DNA from: Anaerolineales bacterium
GTDB lineage: Bacteria > Chloroflexota > Anaerolineae > Anaerolineales > E44-bin32
Direction of reading: 5' to 3'
Assembly: GCA_016927115.1 (NCBI GenBank)
Contig: JAFGNH010000025.1
Location: 1-64,000, forward strand
Length of the DNA stretch: 64,000 bases
Under the pieces are notes generated by a model. That model was not told where the DNA came from. It made no database searches and worked only from the letters and a program-made list of their open reading frames with translations. The translations under genes were made by a program, and so were the position numbers. Below are positions 45,310 through 52,924 of the stretch, one piece after another. Position 1 is the stretch's first letter. Each line of letters begins with the position of its first letter.

Positions 45310-46293
45310 TTATTTTATGCCCGATTGCATCGCTGCAAGCAGATTATGCTCTACAGCTTTTCGGGCTTCTCCGATGGCACTGACCAGAGCCCGGGCATCG
45401 GATCTGCCATGACCAACAAAAACAAGACCCTGTACACCGAGCAGTGGAGCTCCACCGTATTCAGAGGGGTCAAGGATTGAAAAAACACGTTTGAAGGCCG
45501 GTTTCGCCAGCAGTCCTCCGAGGCTGGTAATAGCGCCGGCCTGGATTTGTTCCTTGATCAACTCCACAAGGAATTTCGCCACAGCTTCGCTCGATTTAAT
45601 CAGAATGTTTCCGTAAAAGCCATCTGTTACGACAACATCTGCTTCACCGGCGAAAACCTCCTTGGGTTCAAGGTTGCCAATAAAATTCAATCCACTTTCC
45701 TTCAGCAGCGGAAAAGTATCCTTCACCAGCTGGTTTCCTTTTCCTTCTTCCTCACCGTTTGAAAGAAGCCCCACGCGAGGTTCCGGGATGCCATGAACTT
45801 TTTGTGCGTACAGGGACCCGAGCCTGGCGAATTGCAGCAGATATTCAGGTTTACAGTCTGTGTTGGCTCCGACATCGATAACAATTGCAGTGCCATTGGC
45901 CACAGGAACGGTTGGCGCAAGGGCCGGGCGTTTCACTCCGGGGATTCGGCCCAGACGGAAGATAGCGTTTACCAGCGCACCACCTGTGTTTCCTGCTGTA
46001 ACGAATGCATCCGCTTTATCCTCTTTGAGGAGATCCATACCTACAGCCATTGAACTGGAAGCTTTCTGACGGGCGGTTCTGGCGGGTTTATCTGTCATCT
46101 GGAAGACCTCGGAAGCATGGATGATTTCCACCAGTCCGGTTTCAGGCTCCAGGGCCTCCAGTTTTGGCTTGAGTTCCTCTTCCTTTCCTACCAGCAGAAC
46201 AGGATCTCCCCATTTCTTCGCAGCCAGGACAGCTGCCTCCACTTCGGGAATCGGACAGGTATCACTGCCCATGGCATCAAGAACAATTCTCAT
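45310..46293 (-). CDS. plsX: phosphate acyltransferase PlsX
   Basis: MRIVLDAMGSDTCPIPEVEAAV; FVTAGNTGGALVNAIF; VIDVGANTDCKPEYLLQFA; GGAPLLGVQGLVFVGHGRSDARAL. Confidence 0.96.
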   Translation of the reverse strand: MRIVLDAMGSDTCPIPEVEAAVLAAKKWGDPVLLVGKEEELKPKLEALEPETGLVEIIHASEVFQMTDKPARTARQKASSSMAVGMDLLKEDKADAFVTAGNTGGALVNAIFRLGRIPGVKRPALAPTVPVANGTAIVIDVGANTDCKPEYLLQFARLGSLYAQKVHGIPEPRVGLLSNGEEEGKGNQLVKDTFPLLKESGLNFIGNLEPKEVFAGEADVVVTDGFYGNILIKSSEAVAKFLVELIKEQIQAGAITSLGGLLAKPAFKRVFSILDPSEYGGAPLLGVQGLVFVGHGRSDARALVSAIGEARKAVEHNLLAAMQSGIK

Positions 46294-46326
46294 TTGTGAT
46301 TTCTCCCAACTTTTTTATACCGCGGG

Positions 46327-46354
46327 TTGACTTTCCCGGTTCATAGGCTATAAT
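46327..46354 (+). promoter_or_regulatory. sigma-70-type promoter for tRNA-Leu
   Basis: TTGACT - 16 nt - TATAAT, 20 nt upstream of the tRNA 5' end. Confidence 0.75.
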
Positions 46355-46374
46355 ACCGCGGAATTCAGATAATT

Positions 46375-46456
46375 GCGCTGGTGCTGGAACTGGCAGACAG
46401 GCATGGTTGAGGGCCATGTGTCGCAAGACGTGCGGGTTCGACCCCCGCCCAGCGCA
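46375..46456 (+). tRNA. tRNA-Leu (anticodon GAG)
   Basis: Acceptor GCGCTGG/CCAGCGC, anticodon arm CATGG-TTGAGGG-CCATG, T arm GCGGGTTCGACCCCCGC; class II variable arm; CCA not encoded. Confidence 0.95.
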
Positions 46457-46508
46457 CCTGAAAAGAAGCTGCACAGAAGCAGCTATTTTTGATTCTCTTC
46501 TCTTTTTC

Positions 46509-47243
46509 TTATTCAGGGGACACAGAGTGATAGATCTCTATATGTGTGGTTTCCGGAGCCATGGGAAGCAGAGGGATAGTCAGTGTCAGCAGATGGCTTA
46601 TTTCCGCTGATAGCGAAACATGTTCCGGGATTAACCGGGTAAGCGGCGTGAGATCTGGGGTAACCCCCATGGATGGTGCCTGTTTGCTGAGTGCTATGAA
46701 TATGCGCTGCTGGGTTGAGAGCAGTGCTTCCGAGTCGGTAGAAAGAAAGGTAACCAACCCGATCACCTGGTCCCCATGGAGTTGACCGCCATCAAATTGG
46801 ATACCCCCAAGATAATCAACAAATGTGGAAAAGGCGACTTGATCGAAAACGATCCATTGATCTGGCGTTAACGGCGTTTTCTGTTGTACAGCTGCGAGGA
46901 AGTTGCTGGAAAGACCCTCCGAGTCGGAATACTCGAAACGGGACCGAAGTGAGGAGAGATCCTGTGAGGTGTCGGCAGAACCCACAGGGAGACCAAGCAG
47001 GAAAATATCCTTTGCCGGCAGCCTATACGTCATAAACCATGTCCCAAGAAGCTGTGGATTCTCTGAGTGGAGATTGTCTACCCAGATCAAAAGAAGAGTT
47101 GTTTGTTGTTGGTCGAAGGCTGTTTGTGGTGTCGGTGTAGCCTCTGCTGTTGCAGGCGACCGCATCCAGACACTGAAGAGACCCAGCGCAAAGCAGGCTA
47201 TCGCAACAAGGAAGATGATGGGTGTTGGTGATTTATTTTTCAT
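46509..47243 (-). CDS. LytR/CpsA/Psr-like membrane-anchored protein
   Basis: N-terminal TM; FSTFVDYLGGIQFDGGQLHGDQVIGLVTFLSTDSEALLSTQQRIFIAL. Confidence 0.6.
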   Translation of the reverse strand: MKNKSPTPIIFLVAIACFALGLFSVWMRSPATAEATPTPQTAFDQQQTTLLLIWVDNLHSENPQLLGTWFMTYRLPAKDIFLLGLPVGSADTSQDLSSLRSRFEYSDSEGLSSNFLAAVQQKTPLTPDQWIVFDQVAFSTFVDYLGGIQFDGGQLHGDQVIGLVTFLSTDSEALLSTQQRIFIALSKQAPSMGVTPDLTPLTRLIPEHVSLSAEISHLLTLTIPLLPMAPETTHIEIYHSVSPE

Positions 47244-47333
47244 AAGCAGTGGACTGATCCTTCAGGCGTCTGCACTTGAGATTGTACTCTGGTGCACGTG
47301 AAGCCGCAATCAGCCCACCGGAAATCTACTGGG

Positions 47334-47537
47334 TCAGAATAGAATCACCTGGAGTAATCCCCCTGCGGCCCAGCCAAGAATATAAGCCACGCTTCCCCAG
47401 AGAAGAATCGGTGCGTATCGTACGATCACTTGAACCGTATCCTTATTCTCCAGGGCGAATTCAGCCAGCACAACCAGCATACGCCAGAATGTTAACTGGA
47501 CCTGTATTCCCGCAGGAGTGGCTAAAATTTTCTGCAT
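47334..47537 (-). CDS. small membrane protein
   Basis: 67 aa, hydrophobic C-terminal half, RBS-like gaagaga, tightly packed. Confidence 0.6.
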   Translation of the reverse strand: MQKILATPAGIQVQLTFWRMLVVLAEFALENKDTVQVIVRYAPILLWGSVAYILGWAAGGLLQVILF

Positions 47538-47550
47538 TGTTCTTCTCCTT

Positions 47551-47784
47551 CTACCTGGATGTGCTTATACGCAGGATACGGCCGTGGGAATCGGTAGTCA
47601 CCCGTACAATTCGATTGAGAGATTTCCCACCGGGAAGGTTTACTTTACCCCGATAAATCAGCAGGTAGTGAAAACTCCCATTGGGGACTGATTGCCGGCT
47701 GACAGTAGGCCGCGCCCCAGACATTTCTGGAAATTGGCGAGAGACTTTTTTGTTTATTTTTGAAATAGCATCTCTGTCTACCAT
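47551..47784 (-). CDS. small protein homologous to the C-terminal module of the 50282-52924 protease
   Basis: FPEMSGARPTV...GSFHYLLIYRGKV...RIVRVTTDSHGRILRISTSR vs LPGMSDAECVI...GQHYIFTFSKDI...RFARVTIDHTGKIMKLVVSK; TAATG overlap with ftsZ. Confidence 0.75.
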   Translation of the reverse strand: MVDRDAISKINKKVSRQFPEMSGARPTVSRQSVPNGSFHYLLIYRGKVNLPGGKSLNRIVRVTTDSHGRILRISTSR

Positions 47785-48929
47785 TATTCCCTCATTTCAC
47801 TCATCAAAGCCCGGCGCCGAAGAAATGTTGGTACATCAATATCGTCTGTGGAAAGAATGTGCTCCGGAACAGGAAGGTTTTCACGAGCAGTTTTTGAAGA
47901 GGAGGACAAAATATTGCGAACAGGTTGCGCTCCAATACCGGTGATGATCAGAATTACCTGAGTGCGGTTCTGCATATCCGGATTATTGGATGCCCCAAGG
48001 ATCAGATCTGCATCTGGGGCAACAGCTTTTCGTAGTTCGAGCACAGCGTCACCGACCTCAATGAGGCTGAGGTCATCGCCACCGGTAAAGTGGACCAGCA
48101 CTCCCTGTGCCTGATCCAGACTGTCTATTGTCAACAGAGGATGGTGGAGCGCCTGCTGGATGGCTGAGACTGATTTCTGGGGGCCTTCTCCCAATCCAAT
48201 AGACATGAACGCACCGCCGCCACGCTGCATAATTTCCCTGACATGGGCAAAATCAACATTAATTAGACCGGGCTGTGTCACAAGCTCAGCAATTCCCTGT
48301 ACTCCCTGACGCAGCACATCATCCGCAACGCGGAAAGCAACCTCGAGACTGAGATTCTGCGGAATAATCTGCAGTAATCGATCGTTTGGAATGGTAATCA
48401 AAGTATTTGTATGGGGGCGAAGTTTCCGTATGCCCTCACTTGCGTTTCTTTCACGCCGGGCCATTTCAAAGGTAAACGGCGTGGTAACAACCGCAATTAC
48501 GACCGCTCCTGTCTCTCGGGCGATTTCAGCGGCCACCGGTGCTGCGCCAGTACCTGTACCACCACCCATTCCGGCAGTGATAAAAACCATATCGGAGCCT
48601 TTGAGTGCGGCTGCTATCTCACGACTGCTTTCCATAGCGGCTGCAGCCCCGATCTTGGGATCACCACCGGCACCCAGGCCGCGTGTAATTGTCGGGCCCA
48701 GGCGAATCCTGGTTTCTGCAAGCGATTTGTCCAGTGCCTGGTGATCAGTGTTGGCCGCGATAAAATCAATACCGGTCAGTCCCAGCTCAATCATCCGGTT
48801 TACGGCATTCGAACCGCCGCCTCCCAGGCCGAGAACCGTTATCCGGGGTTTCCCTATTTGTGAAAAATCTTCTGTAGAAGGCCCGGGTTTTAATGCTGCT
48901 CTGACTCTGATAGGTCTTGTCTCATCCAT
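47784..48929 (-). CDS. ftsZ: FtsZ-family cell division protein
   Basis: GGGGSNAVNRMIE, AGMGGGTGTGAAPV tubulin signature, C-terminal DDIDVPTFLRRRA; start MDETRP at 48929. Confidence 0.95.
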   Translation of the reverse strand: MDETRPIRVRAALKPGPSTEDFSQIGKPRITVLGLGGGGSNAVNRMIELGLTGIDFIAANTDHQALDKSLAETRIRLGPTITRGLGAGGDPKIGAAAAMESSREIAAALKGSDMVFITAGMGGGTGTGAAPVAAEIARETGAVVIAVVTTPFTFEMARRERNASEGIRKLRPHTNTLITIPNDRLLQIIPQNLSLEVAFRVADDVLRQGVQGIAELVTQPGLINVDFAHVREIMQRGGGAFMSIGLGEGPQKSVSAIQQALHHPLLTIDSLDQAQGVLVHFTGGDDLSLIEVGDAVLELRKAVAPDADLILGASNNPDMQNRTQVILIITGIGAQPVRNILSSSSKTARENLPVPEHILSTDDIDVPTFLRRRALMSEMRE

Positions 48930-50220
48930 AACGTTCTCCTGATTGTTCAGAGGTTTGCACTTCTGGTTCACTTTCTGAAACAAGGTCGCTGAAAGGAGCC
49001 AGGTCAAGGCGGGAGACGATACAGGATTCAGCGCGCAGACTATCCTCGATTACTGAAGGGAATTGTGTTTCATCGCCAACCACTGTAACGCGTTCTGCAT
49101 AGCGAGCTTCTTCTGCTGAGAAGCCGATAACCGGATGAGCAGTCCGGATAAAATCTCCGAAGCTTTTCCAGTCCCAAAGGCTCCCGGCATCGAGATCCCG
49201 CGGTAAAAGCACATAATGGACGATAGGTTTGACTGGTATCTCCTGGGGGACTGCGGATGCTTGTTTATTCTGCGTTGAATGTAACAGGGTCTGCATTGCC
49301 TTTACCACCGGCAGCGGTTCCGAGATGCTGGGGAACCATGCTGAATCTGTGCCGGGAGTAGAAGATGCGAGGCAGTAGAAGGAAAAGTTTAGCAGGTTAC
49401 CGGGAAGAGTTTTATTCTGCAGCAGTCTTGTGATGGACAGGGTGTCCTCACTATGCCTGTCCAAATCAACCCGGGTTGGTTCGGCAGTGGGCAGCGAAGA
49501 ACCGCCTGCGGCAACCAGAAAAGAGGGTATCTCACCGATAATCTTTTTATAGATTGCCGAATACCAATCGAAAATACGCAAGCCGCGCTGATCCTGAGAC
49601 CCTTCCGGTGTGTGGTAGGGCAAGGACTCCGGCCAGTTTTCCGGTCCGCCAATTCCCCAATCAAGCTGCTGGTTGTATGTCCAGGCATAGACGGACAGGA
49701 CAAGCTGTTTGATCTGGTCAGGTGCACGACGCTGGAGTGCAGACAGGGCAGCTTCCAGGAAAGCAGTATCCCAGTAATCTCCACCTGGCTCGAGCGGCGG
49801 AAAAATGGCTTTCAAACCCGCTGTTCGCTGAGCTTGCAATACCGGGATAAGGAAATCTGTAAAACGTTCGATCAGTCGTATCCTGGTCCACTCATTTTGT
49901 CGCCAGCTGGACTGACAGTTGGGCCGATCAAACACGACAACATACTGCACACCCCAACGGGCATACAAGGACAGGAGGTCGGAATACCCTTCCACCAGTG
50001 TTCCAATCCGGACAGGAAGGCGGACTACGGGTGTAATGCCTGCGTCGATAAGACTCTTCAGGAAATGCTCAGGGATAGCTCGGTGGGCTGAAGAGGTGAG
50101 TGTCAGCCATCTAGCCCCAAGAGACCGCAGGATCGGAAGCCAGGTAGCCAGATCTGCCTGAGAGTAATGCAGATCATCCGGATAGTAGTGGTAGCCTAAT
50201 TGGCGCAGTTCCTCTGTCAT
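48922..50220 (-). CDS. TIM-barrel/glycoside-hydrolase-like protein
   Basis: LGARWLTLTSSAHRAIPEHFLKSLIDAGITPVVRLPVRIG; DWGIGGPENWPESLP; overlaps ftsZ by 8 nt. Confidence 0.55.
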   Translation of the reverse strand: MTEELRQLGYHYYPDDLHYSQADLATWLPILRSLGARWLTLTSSAHRAIPEHFLKSLIDAGITPVVRLPVRIGTLVEGYSDLLSLYARWGVQYVVVFDRPNCQSSWRQNEWTRIRLIERFTDFLIPVLQAQRTAGLKAIFPPLEPGGDYWDTAFLEAALSALQRRAPDQIKQLVLSVYAWTYNQQLDWGIGGPENWPESLPYHTPEGSQDQRGLRIFDWYSAIYKKIIGEIPSFLVAAGGSSLPTAEPTRVDLDRHSEDTLSITRLLQNKTLPGNLLNFSFYCLASSTPGTDSAWFPSISEPLPVVKAMQTLLHSTQNKQASAVPQEIPVKPIVHYVLLPRDLDAGSLWDWKSFGDFIRTAHPVIGFSAEEARYAERVTVVGDETQFPSVIEDSLRAESCIVSRLDLAPFSDLVSESEPEVQTSEQSGERYG

Positions 50221-50249
50221 GATTTAATTTCCTTCCTGCCGGATAAATT

Positions 50250-50265
50250 TGCAAGAACCATGCCG
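50250..50265 (-). promoter_or_regulatory. sigma-54 -24/-12 type promoter
   Basis: Minus strand CGGCATGGTTCTTGCA vs TGGCACGNNNNTTGCA (2 mismatches, GG-N10-GC spacing intact), 30 nt upstream of the 50220 start. Confidence 0.6.
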
Positions 50266-50281
50266 GTTCCGTTTCTGACTG

Positions 50282-52924
50282 CTATTTTGAGACAACCAGC
50301 TTCATGATCTTTCCCGTATGATCGATAGTAACTCTGGCGAAGCGGGAGTGTATCCGGTTGGCTGAGCGGATGTCTTTTGAGAAAGTAAAAATGTAGTGTT
50401 GGCCATTCTCACCTGGGACGAGCTTGGCATTGGAAGCCTGTATACCCTGTCCGATGTGGGAATAGATCGGCGAGTGGATCACGCACTCCGCATCGGACAT
50501 TCCGGGCAGGTAGCTGGCCATGATGGTTTTCACTTTCGTCAGCATCATCGGATCAAACTCGGATTCCGGCAGCACAGTTTCTTTGGAGGTCGAAACAACT
50601 TTCATCGAAGCCGGCCGATTTTTTGAACGGGAAGAAGTCTTGCTGTCCGACTGTGAAGCAGCTGCTGTAAACAGAGGGTCACCGAAAAGGACGAAAGAAA
50701 TCAGGGTTTTCTGATCTTCTCCATCAAGGAAGCCCTGTCTTTCATGCATTTCAGCTGCAAGTCTCAGCCTGGCCTGTCGCAGCGCTTCTCCAGCCGGGAT
50801 GCGCTGTTTCAGATTTATCCAGAAAAGTTTGCTGAGCAGATCAGCAGCAATAAGCGGAGTATTGACGGAACCATAAGAGATCTTCGTTGAACCCACGACA
50901 ACTTTGCTGCCGGAGGCAAGGAAGCGCAGTGAAATCGCGCTTTCTGAAGTTTTATCGACCGTATTCGCTCCATAACATGCTTCTGTAAATATGACCTCAG
51001 GAGCGGAGCCGCTGTTGAGAATGTCATCAGGGCGGAGTGCAACAGGGAATTCTTCCACGTCCGGGGTGGTAAATGGGTCTCGCTGGCCGAACCATTCCGG
51101 AGAATCCTCCAGCCCATGCAGGTTGAAATAAGAGAAACGGACACCTGCTGAGCCATCAGGCGGGTAGGGGCCTGCTTCGACAGGAGGGGATGTTTGCAGG
51201 GAGCGTGGCGAGCCGATTACCCGGAACACATCCATGGCTGCTTTACGCCAGATATCTGCACTATAGCCTAATGCACTGGTTTGGTTTCCGGTGATGCGGC
51301 CGAACAATCGGGATATCCAATTCCGGATTTTTCCGAAGATACCGGTTTTCTGTACAGGGTTCCGGTGGTACTCAGCTGTATCGGTAAGTGCCTTCAGCAG
51401 CTCATCGATTTGATCGGAGGGGAACCGTCCTACAGGCCATTCGGGTGCATAGTAGTTTTCATCCGTAGTGCCATAGGGGTTATCCGATAGGATCACATCA
51501 TCATCATCATCCGTGGGGTTAGGGAGCTGATGGAAGGGGATCACTTTATCGCTGCCAACGATCAAAAGAGCGCCAATCATCTCGCCCTGATTCCGAAGCG
51601 CCTGATCAAGATCGGCAAGCCGCAGTTTAATCTGCCAGGCGTTGCCTGGGTCAGCAGGTGCAAGCTGAAAAGCAGAGAGCGAGTTTGGATCATCGATAAA
51701 GAGAATATGTGCATTCCACGCCGGCCGGCGTTTCATCATCAAAACAAGATTAACCAGTGCTTTATTGATTCGTTCGAATCCTTCGTCGTCAAGTGTCTGC
51801 ACAAGGCGTGTGCGGCTGGAGAGGATGATGTATGCCGGTTTACGGCCATCGTCAGCCCGCTGGGTTCGATCAACTTTCAGCCTTTGTGCAAGCTGTTCAA
51901 ACTCAGCTTTAATTTCCTCAAGTTCATTCTGTCCGGAGATAGATTCATCCCCGGACCGTGGGCCCTGGAAAGCTTCCCAGGGTTCGGGCTGCGGCAGGTC
52001 AGCGGGATCGATATCCACTTCTTCTTCAGTATTGATGTCAGAGGAGCCATTCTTGGCAACAGCGTGAGATTGGTTGGTCTGGTTCTCCGTATTCTCTATA
52101 AAGGATGCTGAATTCTCAGTTGAAGCAGAGGTGCTTTCCAACGTTTCCGTAAGGAGGTTATCACCCAGTACCGCGGATACCTGTGCAGGAATAGCAGATG
52201 AGAACTGAGCATTCAGGGAAGAAGGCCACAAATTCCTGTATGGGTTGTCCAGGTCAAAAACATACGCAGCTGCTTCGCCGGCGGGATCTTCAGCTGCTGC
52301 CTGATGCAGCAATTCAACACCAAGTGAAGTTTCTCCGCTCCGCATTTTCATCTGGCCGAGCAGCAGCCTGACAGGGACACATTCAGGCCAGCGGTCCTGG
52401 GTCTGCAGCAGCAGCGCTTCCAGGATTTCCGGAGGTTTCGACTGTGCGTAGATCCGTGCTGCAATCCAGGTAGGCAGAGGGAGATCCGGTCCGAGTGCGA
52501 GTACATCCTCAACTGCAGCAGCTGCGGTAGCATACTCCTGCTTGTTGAGCGCTGCATATGCCAGGGAAAGTCCGGCCGCCCAGGAAGGGCTGCCTTCCGG
52601 GATGGGCGTATTCTTCAAAGCAGCGATACAGGCATTCACTGTGGGAAGCAGGTTGAACTGCTTTAAATAGATAATGACACTGGCTGCCAGTTCGTACGCA
52701 GGCAGGTATTCCGGGTTGGTGATCCATAATTTCTTCAACCTTGCCAGAGCATTTTGTGCAAGGTTCTGATCGTATTCGGCCCGGGCAAGAAGACAGGTCA
52801 CCTCAGAATCACCAGGCCAGAACGTCAGCCAGTCTGTTGCCAGGTTGCGGGCTGTGTCCGGTCGTCCGGCAATAAAGGCCGCATGGATTGTTTCCAGCCA
52901 GGTATCTCTTCGAATTTGTGTCAT
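50282..52924 (-). CDS. TPR-containing C25 (gingipain)/clan CD caspase-like protease
   Basis: N-terminal TPR; EWPVGRFPS; SYFNLHGLEDSPEWFGQRDP (His) and VIFTEACYGAN (Cys); VLFGDPLF. Confidence 0.78.
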   Translation of the reverse strand: MTQIRRDTWLETIHAAFIAGRPDTARNLATDWLTFWPGDSEVTCLLARAEYDQNLAQNALARLKKLWITNPEYLPAYELAASVIIYLKQFNLLPTVNACIAALKNTPIPEGSPSWAAGLSLAYAALNKQEYATAAAAVEDVLALGPDLPLPTWIAARIYAQSKPPEILEALLLQTQDRWPECVPVRLLLGQMKMRSGETSLGVELLHQAAAEDPAGEAAAYVFDLDNPYRNLWPSSLNAQFSSAIPAQVSAVLGDNLLTETLESTSASTENSASFIENTENQTNQSHAVAKNGSSDINTEEEVDIDPADLPQPEPWEAFQGPRSGDESISGQNELEEIKAEFEQLAQRLKVDRTQRADDGRKPAYIILSSRTRLVQTLDDEGFERINKALVNLVLMMKRRPAWNAHILFIDDPNSLSAFQLAPADPGNAWQIKLRLADLDQALRNQGEMIGALLIVGSDKVIPFHQLPNPTDDDDDVILSDNPYGTTDENYYAPEWPVGRFPSDQIDELLKALTDTAEYHRNPVQKTGIFGKIRNWISRLFGRITGNQTSALGYSADIWRKAAMDVFRVIGSPRSLQTSPPVEAGPYPPDGSAGVRFSYFNLHGLEDSPEWFGQRDPFTTPDVEEFPVALRPDDILNSGSAPEVIFTEACYGANTVDKTSESAISLRFLASGSKVVVGSTKISYGSVNTPLIAADLLSKLFWINLKQRIPAGEALRQARLRLAAEMHERQGFLDGEDQKTLISFVLFGDPLFTAAASQSDSKTSSRSKNRPASMKVVSTSKETVLPESEFDPMMLTKVKTIMASYLPGMSDAECVIHSPIYSHIGQGIQASNAKLVPGENGQHYIFTFSKDIRSANRIHSRFARVTIDHTGKIMKLVVSK

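Noticed and set aside
47313-47328. Possible fourth sigma-54 site (minus CGGTGGGCTGATTGCG) upstream of the LytR-like gene
   Set aside because: GG-N10-GC spacing is present but the CAC and final A/T of the consensus are missing; too weak.
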